This document shows, one piece after another, positions 8,237 to 14,742 of a stretch of 14,742 bases of DNA; positions within the stretch are counted from its first letter, which is position 1; every line of letters begins with the position of its first letter. The position numbers and the translations under genes are program-made. The notes beneath the pieces were generated by a model. It saw only the letters and a list, made by a program, of their open reading frames with translations, searched no databases and was not told where the DNA came from. The stretch covers positions 1-14,742 of the forward strand of contig JALHTV010000153.1 in NCBI GenBank assembly GCA_022866005.1, written 5' to 3'. The stretch is from Phycisphaerae bacterium. GTDB taxonomy: Bacteria; Planctomycetota; Phycisphaerae; SM23-33.

Positions 8237-8246
8237 AGGATTCGCT

Positions 8247-9467
8247 ATGCCGACCTACAAGTACGAAATCCGGCAATCCGCCGGGGGCGTCAGCAGCGGG
8301 GCGCTGGACGCCACGTCGCTGCTCGACGCCACCGCCCGGCTGCGCCAAGAGGGCGGTTACCTGCTGAACGTCGTGCCCATCACTGGCCCGGCGAGCTGGT
8401 TGGCGCGCGTGCGCGGCCTCCACCTGGAGCTCGGTCCGGGCCTGCGCGACGTGCAGAACTTCACCAACCAACTGGCGGTGATGATCAAGGCCGGCATCCC
8501 CATCCGCAACGCCATCAGCGGCATCGCCGAGCAGACGACCAGTCCGCGCTTCCGGCGGATCCTCGAGCAGATCAAGCACGACGTGGAGGCCGGCCAGCCG
8601 TTCTCCCAAGCCCTGGCGCGGCATCCGAAGGTCTTCAGCCCGCTGTACGTCAACATGGTCCGCGCCTCGGAGCTGTCGGGCAGCTTCGGCCACATGCTGG
8701 AGCGCATCGCCGGCACGCTCGGCCAGCAGGTCGATACGCGGAATATGGTCCGCGGCGCGATGGTCTACCCGGCCATCATTGCCTGCATGGCCGTGGCCAC
8801 GACCATCTTCCTGCTGACGTGGGTGCTGCCGCGCTTCAGCGCGATCTTCGCCGGCAAGGAGGCCCTGCTGCCCATGCCCACCAAGATACTCCTGGGGCTC
8901 AGTGCGTTCCTGAGGCACCGGTGGTACCTGGTCCTGGGCGGAGTGGTCGCGGCGGTCGTGGTGTTCGTTCGGACCATCCACACCCCCGCTGGCCGCGGCG
9001 CCTGGGACCGCTTCAAGCTGCGCCTACCGCTGTTCCGCAAGATGCTCCGGGCCCTGTACATCACCCGCGGCCTGCACACCATGGGCGAGCTGCTGTGCGC
9101 CGGCGTGCCCATGCTGGAGACGCTCCAGATCACCGCCGACATCTCGGGCAACGTGGTGTACGCCGGGCTGTGGACGAACGTACACGCGGCTGTCCGGCAG
9201 GGCGAGAAGGTCGCCCAGCCCCTGGTTCATCAATCGGTGCTGCCGAGCAGCGTGGTGCAGATGATCTCGGCCGGGGAGGAGTCCGGCAAGCTCGGCGAGG
9301 TGCTCCAGGACGTGGCCGTGTACTACTCCGGCGAGCTGCGGAACACCATCAAGGCCATGGCCGCCATGCTCGAACCGATGATGATCGTGATCATGGGTCT
9401 GATCGTGGGATTCATCGCCATGAGTATCGTGCTACCCATCTTCAAGATGTCCGCGTTGGTCAAGTAG
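8247..9467 (+). CDS. pilC: Inner-membrane platform protein PilC/GspF
   Basis: Polytopic platform protein around which PilB and PilT act. The 406 residues are typical, with two GspF domains (about 70-193 and 271-393). Membrane helices are at about 173-195, 226-243 and 376-398. Each domain carries its recurring core, for example NQLAVMIKAGIPIRNAI and ASELSGSFGHMLERIA in the first, and MGELLCAGVPMLETL and GEESGKLGEVLQDVAVYY in the second. AAAGGA (8235-8240) provides the ribosome site for ATG 8247, overlapping the pilT stop. It is the last of the motor and platform genes; the prepilins follow 23 nt later. Confidence 0.95.
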   Translation: MPTYKYEIRQSAGGVSSGALDATSLLDATARLRQEGGYLLNVVPITGPASWLARVRGLHLELGPGLRDVQNFTNQLAVMIKAGIPIRNAISGIAEQTTSPRFRRILEQIKHDVEAGQPFSQALARHPKVFSPLYVNMVRASELSGSFGHMLERIAGTLGQQVDTRNMVRGAMVYPAIIACMAVATTIFLLTWVLPRFSAIFAGKEALLPMPTKILLGLSAFLRHRWYLVLGGVVAAVVVFVRTIHTPAGRGAWDRFKLRLPLFRKMLRALYITRGLHTMGELLCAGVPMLETLQITADISGNVVYAGLWTNVHAAVRQGEKVAQPLVHQSVLPSSVVQMISAGEESGKLGEVLQDVAVYYSGELRNTIKAMAAMLEPMMIVIMGLIVGFIAMSIVLPIFKMSALVK

Positions 9468-9490
9468 GAGGAGCCTGTTGAGGTGACGTG

Positions 9491-10003
9491 ATGAACCGCA
9501 CCATTTCCGGACGCGCCCGCGACGGCTTCACGCTTATCGAGGTCGCGGTCGCCACAGCCATTGTGGGGATCGGCATCACCGCCCTGATGGCTTGCCTGGT
9601 AGCCGGAACCCGCACCAACCGCGCCGGCCAGCAGCTCGCCCAAGCGGTCTTCCTGGTCCAGGAAATCCGGGAATGGTCGCTGAAGCTGCCCTTCAGCGAC
9701 ACCGACCCCGACGACATCGGCAATCCCCCCGGCTCCGACGGCTGGGATCCCCAGGTCTGGGTCGACGACCTGGACGACCTGATGAACGTCACCTACAGCC
9801 CCCCGCGCAACGCCTGTGGCCTGGCGATCACGGGCCTGCGCGGCTGGTCGCAAACCATCACGCTCACCTGGCGCAATCCCGCTCAGCTCACCGCGGTCGT
9901 GACGCCTGGAACGAGCGACATGATCCACGTACAAGTCAAAGTGGCCTATCAGGGCCGAACGGTGCGCTCCGCTGGCTGGCTTGTGGCAAGGAGATCACCA
10001 TGA
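9491..10003 (+). CDS. Minor prepilin, PilV/GspI-like
   Basis: The 170-residue protein has a class III prepilin leader: DG at 11-12 followed by FTLIEVAVATAIVGIGITALMA. Cleavage after G12 gives F at +1 and E at +5 (E17), and the hydrophobic segment to about residue 35 is the pilin N-terminal helix. The rest is a small globular domain rich in beta strands, with VQEIREWSLKLPF after the helix, as is common in PilV/GspI proteins. The ATG at 9491 is preferred to the adjacent GTG 9488 because AGGTGA (9481-9486) is well spaced. Its stop overlaps the next start in ATGA (10000-10003). Prepilin status is secure; assignment to the I/V class rests on size and order. Confidence 0.85.
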   Translation: MNRTISGRARDGFTLIEVAVATAIVGIGITALMACLVAGTRTNRAGQQLAQAVFLVQEIREWSLKLPFSDTDPDDIGNPPGSDGWDPQVWVDDLDDLMNVTYSPPRNACGLAITGLRGWSQTITLTWRNPAQLTAVVTPGTSDMIHVQVKVAYQGRTVRSAGWLVARRSP

Positions 10004-11379
10004 ACGCACCAAGACATTCCCCCTGTCCCACCCGCAAGGCGTTCGCCTATATCCTGGCGCTGATCCTTCTGGCGATGTGCGCAAGCCTGGCCGTGGTCTG
10101 GGCCGCAGGAGCAGGCCTGTCGCTGAAGGCCAGCAGCAACTATGGGAACGCAGCCCAGGCACGGCTGGCCGCCGAAGGAGGCCTGACGTTCCTGCTGCGC
10201 ACGATGGCTCCCGTCCGCCTGCCGGGCACCACCGATCCCAGCAGCTTTCCCGGAGACCTGTGCTCGGTCTTGGGCACGATGTTGAACAGCACGCCCAACC
10301 TCTCCGGCCAGACCGTCACGGTCACCGGAGCCGCCGTCACCGTGCCGCAGATCGTCCTGCCCTACGGGTACTTCACCTCGCAGCTGGCGTGGGCCAACCC
10401 CAACCGGGCGAGCCTGACCGTGACGGGATCCAGCCAGGATGCCTCCCGGCGCGTCCAGATCCTCCTGGACCTGGTGCCGCGTCTTCCGGACGTGTTCGAC
10501 TACGGTCTGGCGTCCCGCGGGCAGATCGTCCTCAGCGGCAGCGCCGAGATCGTCGGCGTCAACGACCCGTCCGAGGCCAGTGTCCTGTCCGCCACCACCA
10601 CCGGTACGGCGATTGCGCTGAGCGGCAGCGCGGCGATCAGCGGCGATCTGTACACGACAGGATCGTCCGCCACGGTCGCGATCAGCGGCTCGCCAAGCGT
10701 CGGGGGGTCTTATGACCCCAATGTCATCGCCCAGCACGTTCACTTCGACGTGGCGCAGCCGAGCTTCCCGGAGGTCGACATTGCGCCGCTGGCTGCGTTG
10801 GCAACGAACGTGTTGAACACGTCGTCTCCGTCCGCGAGCACCTATTCCAACATCCGCATCGCGGCCAACACCAACCCCACCTTCGGCGGCGACGTGGTGC
10901 TCAACGGCGTGGTCTACATCGAGGCGCCTAATATCGTGACGTTCGCCGGGCAAACCACCATCAACGGGCTGATCGTCACGCAAGACTCCGATCTGCCGAT
11001 CAGCAGTTGCCAGCTTTCTTTCTCCGGCAGCGCGCAAGCCTACGGCGTCGAGGTGCTGCCGGACACGCCGGAGTTCGCCGCGGTCAAGCAGATGACGGGC
11101 ACCTTTGTCCTGGCCCCGGGCTTTGCGGTCACGTTCTCGGGCAACTTCGGTTCGGTGAACGGTTCGATCGCCGCCGACCAATTGACCTTCACCGGGACGG
11201 CCGAGGGCGTCGTCCGCGGGACGGTCCTGGGCCTGGCGGACCTGCCGACGACGGTCAGCGGCCACGTGGAGATCTACGTGGACCACGCCGCGGCCGATCC
11301 ACACCCTGCGGGCTTCGTCCTGTCGATTGCCCTGGTGCCGGTTCCCTCAACGTACCTGGAGCCGAGGGGGGCGCAATGA
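10000..11379 (+). CDS. GspK/PilX-like pilin-related protein with beta-solenoid passenger, copy A
   Basis: This is a 459-residue protein. The N-terminus has a short basic segment (TRKA) and a hydrophobic helix FAYILALILLAMCASLAVVW (14-33) without Glu at +5, as in GspK and PilX proteins. A helical stretch with QARLAAEGGLTFLL (53-66) follows. From about residue 165 onward, short beta-strand-like repeats recur, with rung motifs such as LSGSAEI (178-184), LSGSAAI (207-213), ISGSPSV (228-234), FSGSAQA (341-347), FSGNFGS (379-385), FTGTAEG (397-403) and VSGHVEI (419-425), suggesting a beta-solenoid. The ATG at 10000 overlaps the upstream stop (ATGA) and has AAGGAGA (9988-9994) before it. It is paralogous to the next gene along most of its length. 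Role at a pilus tip or as an exported structural or adhesive protein is inference; I do not recognise a named family for the solenoid. Confidence 0.8.
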   Translation: MNAPRHSPCPTRKAFAYILALILLAMCASLAVVWAAGAGLSLKASSNYGNAAQARLAAEGGLTFLLRTMAPVRLPGTTDPSSFPGDLCSVLGTMLNSTPNLSGQTVTVTGAAVTVPQIVLPYGYFTSQLAWANPNRASLTVTGSSQDASRRVQILLDLVPRLPDVFDYGLASRGQIVLSGSAEIVGVNDPSEASVLSATTTGTAIALSGSAAISGDLYTTGSSATVAISGSPSVGGSYDPNVIAQHVHFDVAQPSFPEVDIAPLAALATNVLNTSSPSASTYSNIRIAANTNPTFGGDVVLNGVVYIEAPNIVTFAGQTTINGLIVTQDSDLPISSCQLSFSGSAQAYGVEVLPDTPEFAAVKQMTGTFVLAPGFAVTFSGNFGSVNGSIAADQLTFTGTAEGVVRGTVLGLADLPTTVSGHVEIYVDHAAADPHPAGFVLSIALVPVPSTYLEPRGAQ

Positions 11380-12743
11380 TGCCCGGTCAAGTCAACAGAA
11401 AGGCAGCGTTCGCCTGCATCCTGGCGCTGATCCTGCTGGCCATCATGGCCGCGTTGGGCGCGGCGCTGGCAGCGGGCAGCTGCCTGGGTGTGGTCCAGAG
11501 CGCCAACCAGGCGAGCATCCAGTGCAGCCTGCTGCAATCCGAGAGCGGGCTGTCCTATCTCATGTACACCCTGCGCGACGTGACGTTGCCGGCCGAGGTG
11601 ACCGGCCAAGACCTGCTGAACGCCCTGGCCGCCGCGTTGCAGACCCGCCTGAACGGCACGCCCAACCTCGCCGGGGCGCAGGTGACGGTTCTGGGTTCGA
11701 CGATCTCCATCCCCTCCATCACCACCGACCAGGGCTACTTCCGTGCGACGATCTCGCTGGCCGCTGACAACGTCTTCAACTTGACGGTGGCGGGGTCGGA
11801 CGGCAAAACGACGCGATCGGTGGGGATGAGCATCAACGCCGAAGGCGGCAGCAGCAGCATATTCGAGTACGGCGTCGCCTCCCGCAGCGCCGTGTCCCTG
11901 ACCGGCAATGCGTCCGTCTACGGCGCCAACGACCCCAACGAGGCCAAGATCCTCTCCACCACCTACACGAATCTCGAAGCCTTCCGCCTGACGGGCAACT
12001 GTCACATCGATGGAGACATCTACTCGGCCAACCCCGATTCCTACGCCACCATCACGGGCAACGTCGTCGTCGGCGAGGCCAGCGGATCGGCCATCCAGGA
12101 CCACATCCACATCGGCGTCGGCGACGTGGACTTTCCCGAGGCCGATCCGACCATCTTTGAGCCGTTCGCCACGAACATCGTCGACGCCAACACGCCCACC
12201 GGCGGCAACCGGACCTTCACCAACATCCGCATCAAGGCCAACACCAATCCCAATTTCTCGGGCAACACGACGATCCGCGGCGTGGTGTTCGTCGAGGCCC
12301 CCAACGAGGTGCGCTTTACCGGCAATTTGAACCTTACGGGCGTGATCGTCACCGAAGACGCCGGGGACAACGTCTACACCACCAACACCATTCGCTTCAC
12401 CGGCAACACCGCCTTCCAAGGCGTGGAGAACCTGCCCAATACCCCTGAATTCGCCCAGGTGCGGCTGATGCCCGGGACATCGTTGCTGGCGCCCGGGTTC
12501 GGCGTGACGTTCACCGGAAACTTCGGCTCGGTCGGCGGCTGCATGGCCGCGGACGCCTTCACGTGGACCGGTAACGCCTCCGGCACGATTCACGGATCGA
12601 TCATCAACTACGGCGACTCGGCGTTCACCCTGACGGGCAACTCCCGGATCACCATCGACCGATCCGGGTCTCCGCAGATCCCACCGGGGTTCGCCATCCC
12701 GCGGCGGCTGTCGCCTGTCGCTTCCAGCTATCGGGAGTACTGA
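11376..12743 (+). CDS. GspK/PilX-like pilin-related protein with beta-solenoid passenger, copy B
   Basis: This 455-residue paralogue of the preceding gene has the same plan: a short basic N-terminus (NRKA), a hydrophobic helix AFACILALILLAIMAALGAA (11-30) lacking the pilin Glu5, a helical segment with LLQSESGLSYLMYTL (52-66), then a repetitive beta-rich passenger from about 163. Its rung motifs are LTGNASV (175-181), LTGNCHI (205-211), ITGNVVV (226-232), FSGNTTI (294-300), FTGNLNL (314-320), FTGNTAF (341-347), FTGNFGS (379-385), WTGNASG (397-403) and LTGNSRI (419-425): nearly uniform Thr-Gly-Asn, unlike copy A. ATG 11376 overlaps the upstream stop (ATGA 11376-11379), with AGGGGGG just ahead; ATG 11379 is an equally possible start. 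It is followed one nucleotide later by the PilW-like gene. Function is inferred only from context. Confidence 0.8.
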   Translation: MMPGQVNRKAAFACILALILLAIMAALGAALAAGSCLGVVQSANQASIQCSLLQSESGLSYLMYTLRDVTLPAEVTGQDLLNALAAALQTRLNGTPNLAGAQVTVLGSTISIPSITTDQGYFRATISLAADNVFNLTVAGSDGKTTRSVGMSINAEGGSSSIFEYGVASRSAVSLTGNASVYGANDPNEAKILSTTYTNLEAFRLTGNCHIDGDIYSANPDSYATITGNVVVGEASGSAIQDHIHIGVGDVDFPEADPTIFEPFATNIVDANTPTGGNRTFTNIRIKANTNPNFSGNTTIRGVVFVEAPNEVRFTGNLNLTGVIVTEDAGDNVYTTNTIRFTGNTAFQGVENLPNTPEFAQVRLMPGTSLLAPGFGVTFTGNFGSVGGCMAADAFTWTGNASGTIHGSIINYGDSAFTLTGNSRITIDRSGSPQIPPGFAIPRRLSPVASSYREY

Positions 12744-12744
12744 C

Positions 12745-13332
12745 ATGGCTGCTGAGGCGTTGGCACATCTCGCAGTGCATGCCCTGGATCGGCGGAAGCC
12801 CCGCCCGCCCGGCGGCCACGCGCGGGGGCACCGCAGGGCCTTCACGTTCGTCGAGGTCCTGATCGCCACGGCGCTGCTGGCGATGCTGCTGGCCGCCATC
12901 GCCCTGGCCGTGCAGGCCGCTATCCAAGGCTACGAAGAGAACGAACGCGTCGCGGCCATGACCCAGGCGGCGCGGTCGGTGCTGGCCCGAATGACGCGCG
13001 AGGTCCGCACGGCCGACGAGGTGAATACTACCTCCACGAGCATCTCCATCCTGCCCCCCGAAGACGGCAGCGGCCTGACCCTGATCCGATACACCTGGGA
13101 CAACGGCGTCCTCACCTATGAACAAACCGCCAGCGGAGTGACGACCAGCGAGGTGCTCCTGGGCGGGGAGGGGATGGTGTCGGCGCCATCGTTCACCGTC
13201 AGCCGCCAGACGGGCATCGCCGACGCGCTGGTCTACACCAAGACGGTCACCGCCACCATCACCGTCGCCACCGGGGGCAGGACCTTTGCCGCGACGGCCT
13301 CAGCCGACGTACGACGGAACCAGCAGTACTAA
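12745..13332 (+). CDS. Minor prepilin, PilW/GspJ-like
   Basis: The 195-residue protein has an unusually long, basic leader (about 32 residues, GHARGHRRA) before the pilin helix FTFVEVLIATALLAMLLAAI (33-52). Cleavage would be after A32 rather than the usual Gly; F33 is +1 and E37 is +5. The helix continues into EENERVAAMTQAARSVLARMTREVRTAD (about 68-95), which is characteristic of GspJ/PilW proteins, and then a beta-rich C-terminal domain. ATG 12745 is supported by GGGAG (12733-12737). A later in-frame GTG (12775) would shorten the leader but has a poorer ribosome site. This is the last gene of the operon, directly before the terminator hairpins. Confidence 0.82.
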   Translation: MAAEALAHLAVHALDRRKPRPPGGHARGHRRAFTFVEVLIATALLAMLLAAIALAVQAAIQGYEENERVAAMTQAARSVLARMTREVRTADEVNTTSTSISILPPEDGSGLTLIRYTWDNGVLTYEQTASGVTTSEVLLGGEGMVSAPSFTVSRQTGIADALVYTKTVTATITVATGGRTFAATASADVRRNQQY

Positions 13333-13356
13333 AAGCCGGTCCGGTCGGTCGGCTTT
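13332..13356. terminator. Hairpin terminator at operon end, possibly bidirectional
   Basis: AAAGCCG (13332-13338) pairs perfectly with CGGCTTT (13350-13356), and wobble and GC pairs can extend the stem inward. The stem begins at the last base of the stop codon of the final operon gene. The A-rich left and T-rich right ends make it usable on both strands, although the T-runs are short. Confidence 0.5.
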
Positions 13357-13363
13357 GTGGGTA

Positions 13364-13398
13364 GGGTGGTGGAGCGCCCGCTCCGCCACCCGTTGTTT
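13364..13398 (+). terminator. Strong intrinsic-type terminator between convergent genes
   Basis: GGGTGGTGGAGC (13364-13375) and GCTCCGCCACCC (13380-13391) form a 12-bp stem with one T-G wobble and a GCCC loop. GTTGTTT (13392-13398) follows, an acceptable T-rich tail. It lies between the pilus operon and the convergent gene that ends at 13417. The GC-rich stem is long enough to halt transcription from either side. Confidence 0.75.
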
Positions 13399-13416
13399 AG
13401 GCACACGGGCGGCCCG

Positions 13417-14742
13417 TTACTCGCCAGCCGGCCCCGACACCGGACCTGAAACCGCCCGCCCGGCAGCCACGGTCACGCTCAGCGTCCCGTAGCCGGCGTT
13501 GCCGAACAGGTCCGTGACCTTCACCGCCAGGCGGTGCGGCCCCGGCGAAAGTTCCTCCAGCTTGAAGGCGAAGTCCTCGCGCGGCGCATCGGCGATGCCG
13601 TCTTTCGGCAGCACAGCCACCCAGTCCTCCTGACTGTCGACGGCATAGTGGATGGTGGCCACGCGGCTGCCGGCGTCGTCCGCCGTGCCGGTGACGTGGA
13701 CCTTGTCGCCCTGGACCCGCGCCGCCAGGCTCGTCACCATCGGCGGGGTGTTGTCCACGATCAGCGGCGGGGAGATCCGCCAGCCGGACAAGGCCGAACC
13801 GGGCGGATTAGCCGGCGAATCGTCCGCCGTCACCCGCAGCTCATAGGCGCCATCCCCCACGGTCCGCGTGTCCCACACCCACCGCGGCTGGTCCAGCTTC
13901 TCCGCCAGCGTCACCCACTCGCTGGCCCCGGCCTGGCGGCAGGCGACGACGTAGGTCAGGGTATCCCCGTTGGCGTCTTTGGCATTGAAGGCAACCATCC
14001 GATACGCCTGCGGGCCGGTCTGCTCGCCCCGGCCTTCGCGCGGCAGGGTGCTGGGCTTGACGCGAATGTCCGAGACCACCGGCGGCAGGTTGCCCACCTG
14101 ATAGATCAGCTCCACCTGCCGGACGGTCGGGCCGGTGCCCGCGGCTGGCTTCAGCGTCAGGCGGTACTGGAGGAACCGCCCGGCGGGGCTGGCGATGGTG
14201 CGGTCGCCCGCGCGCGGGTCCATCGGTTCTTCAGCCGACCCGGCGCTCCAGGTGGTCTCCTCGGCCTTGGCCACATTGCCGCTGCGCGTGGCGAAGGTGA
14301 CGGCCCCCTTGCCGCTGACGCGCGCCGCAGCGGAGCCCCAGCGGGCGATCTGCCCGGCGTCCAGCACCTTGGAGGTGTACGTGCCCTCGCGAGCCAGGCC
14401 CGGGCCCAGTACGCCCACGGCGCCCTTGTTGCTGGTGGCGAAGACGATCCGCCCGTCGGCGTCGGCCGCCAGGGCGGTCACTTGCTTGGCGTCGGTGCGG
14501 GCCAGTTGGGTGACCTCCTCACCGTCGTCGCCGATGGCGTAGATAGCCCCGTTGTTGCCCGTACCCAGCAGGATCCGGTCGTCGGTGCGGATCATGGCGA
14601 GGATGGTGACCGGTTTTCGGAAGATCGGGCGCACCAGCCCGTCGGCCCCGATGTGGTAGACGGCGTTGCCCGCCCCCTCCTCCACACCGGCCGGGGCAGG
14701 CCGGCCGGGCGCCGGGGCCTCCTGGTCCTCCTCGGCGGGCCC
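13417..14742 (-). CDS. Large repeat-containing protein with propeller-like and Ig-like segments, C-terminal part
   Basis: The frame is open from the right edge to the TAA at 13419-13417, giving 441 residues of a protein whose N-terminus lies outside the window. A GTG at 14685 could start it, but the same frame continues upstream as an acidic, Pro/Ala-rich linker, so an internal fragment is more likely. About the first 110 residues contain propeller-like repeats (ILLGTGNNGAIYAIGDDGE, then IVFATSNKGAVGVLG). A beta-rich segment with SKVLDAGQIARWGSA follows. The C-terminal half has two Ig/fibronectin-like stretches, beginning near NLPPVVSDIRVKPS and NTPPMVTSLAARV, the latter with HYAVDSQEDWVAVLPKDG. 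This looks like an exported surface or sensor-type protein; no enzymatic motif is visible. It converges with the pilus operon, and nothing ties it to that operon functionally. Confidence 0.75.
   Translation of the reverse strand, partial: GPAEEDQEAPAPGRPAPAGVEEGAGNAVYHIGADGLVRPIFRKPVTILAMIRTDDRILLGTGNNGAIYAIGDDGEEVTQLARTDAKQVTALAADADGRIVFATSNKGAVGVLGPGLAREGTYTSKVLDAGQIARWGSAAARVSGKGAVTFATRSGNVAKAEETTWSAGSAEEPMDPRAGDRTIASPAGRFLQYRLTLKPAAGTGPTVRQVELIYQVGNLPPVVSDIRVKPSTLPREGRGEQTGPQAYRMVAFNAKDANGDTLTYVVACRQAGASEWVTLAEKLDQPRWVWDTRTVGDGAYELRVTADDSPANPPGSALSGWRISPPLIVDNTPPMVTSLAARVQGDKVHVTGTADDAGSRVATIHYAVDSQEDWVAVLPKDGIADAPREDFAFKLEELSPGPHRLAVKVTDLFGNAGYGTLSVTVAAGRAVSGPVSGPAGE

Larger units (their letters stand above)
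10000..12743 (+). repeat. Tandem gene duplication (copies A and B of the pilin-like solenoid gene)
   Basis: The two adjacent genes align almost without gaps, and nine rung motifs sit at corresponding positions; the last four are at identical residue numbers (341, 379, 397, 419). Shared blocks include ILALILLA near the N-terminus, F(D/E)YG(L/V)ASR, NIRI-ANTNP, GVV(Y/F)(I/V)EAPN, LP(D/N)TPEFA and LAPGF-VTF-GNFGSV. Divergence at the protein level is substantial, so the duplication is not recent. Confidence 0.85.

Overview
The window is high-GC bacterial chromosome. It is dominated by one long plus-strand operon for a type IV pilus / type II secretion-like machine, flanked by minus-strand genes on both sides. 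The base composition, the mixed T4P/T2SS gene order (pilM-N-O, a GspC/PilP-like gene, pilB, pilT, pilC, minor pseudopilins) and the large pilin-like beta-solenoid proteins suggest a Planctomycetota (perhaps Phycisphaerae) genome. That placement is inference; no rRNA or other marker is present.

Left part (1-1781, minus strand): the N-terminal part of a prepilin peptidase (pilD type) runs off the left edge. Upstream of it lies a complete argG (argininosuccinate synthase) with a plausible sigma70-type promoter. The prepilin peptidase would process the prepilins encoded at the other end of the window.

Leader (1782-2241): a gene-free divergent region. Its distal part contains a convincing cyclic di-GMP class I (GEMM-I) riboswitch aptamer at about 2070-2146. 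It is followed by about 95 nt that can fold in mutually exclusive ways, one of which pairs with the pilM ribosome binding site. The whole pilus/secretion operon is therefore probably under direct second-messenger control.

Operon (2242-13332, plus strand): pilM, pilN, pilO, a membrane-anchored GspC/PilP-like protein, pilB/gspE, pilT, pilC/gspF, a PilV/GspI-like prepilin, two tandem paralogous GspK/PilX-like proteins carrying a long beta-solenoid passenger, and a PilW/GspJ-like prepilin. Genes are tightly packed, with ATGA overlaps at three junctions. PilM-N-O-P form the inner-membrane alignment platform, PilB and PilT power assembly and retraction, PilC is the platform protein, and the last four genes look like a tip/initiation complex whose K-type subunit has been duplicated and enlarged. 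No secretin and no obvious major pilin are in the window.

Right part (13333-14742): two hairpins between convergent genes form a likely bidirectional terminator. Next comes the C-terminal 441 residues of a minus-strand protein with propeller-like and Ig-like segments, which runs off the right edge.

The most interesting items are the riboswitch with its proposed switching partners, and the duplicated pilin-like solenoid pair. In that pair the recurring rung motif is mostly Ser-Gly-Ser in one copy and almost uniformly Thr-Gly-Asn in the other.
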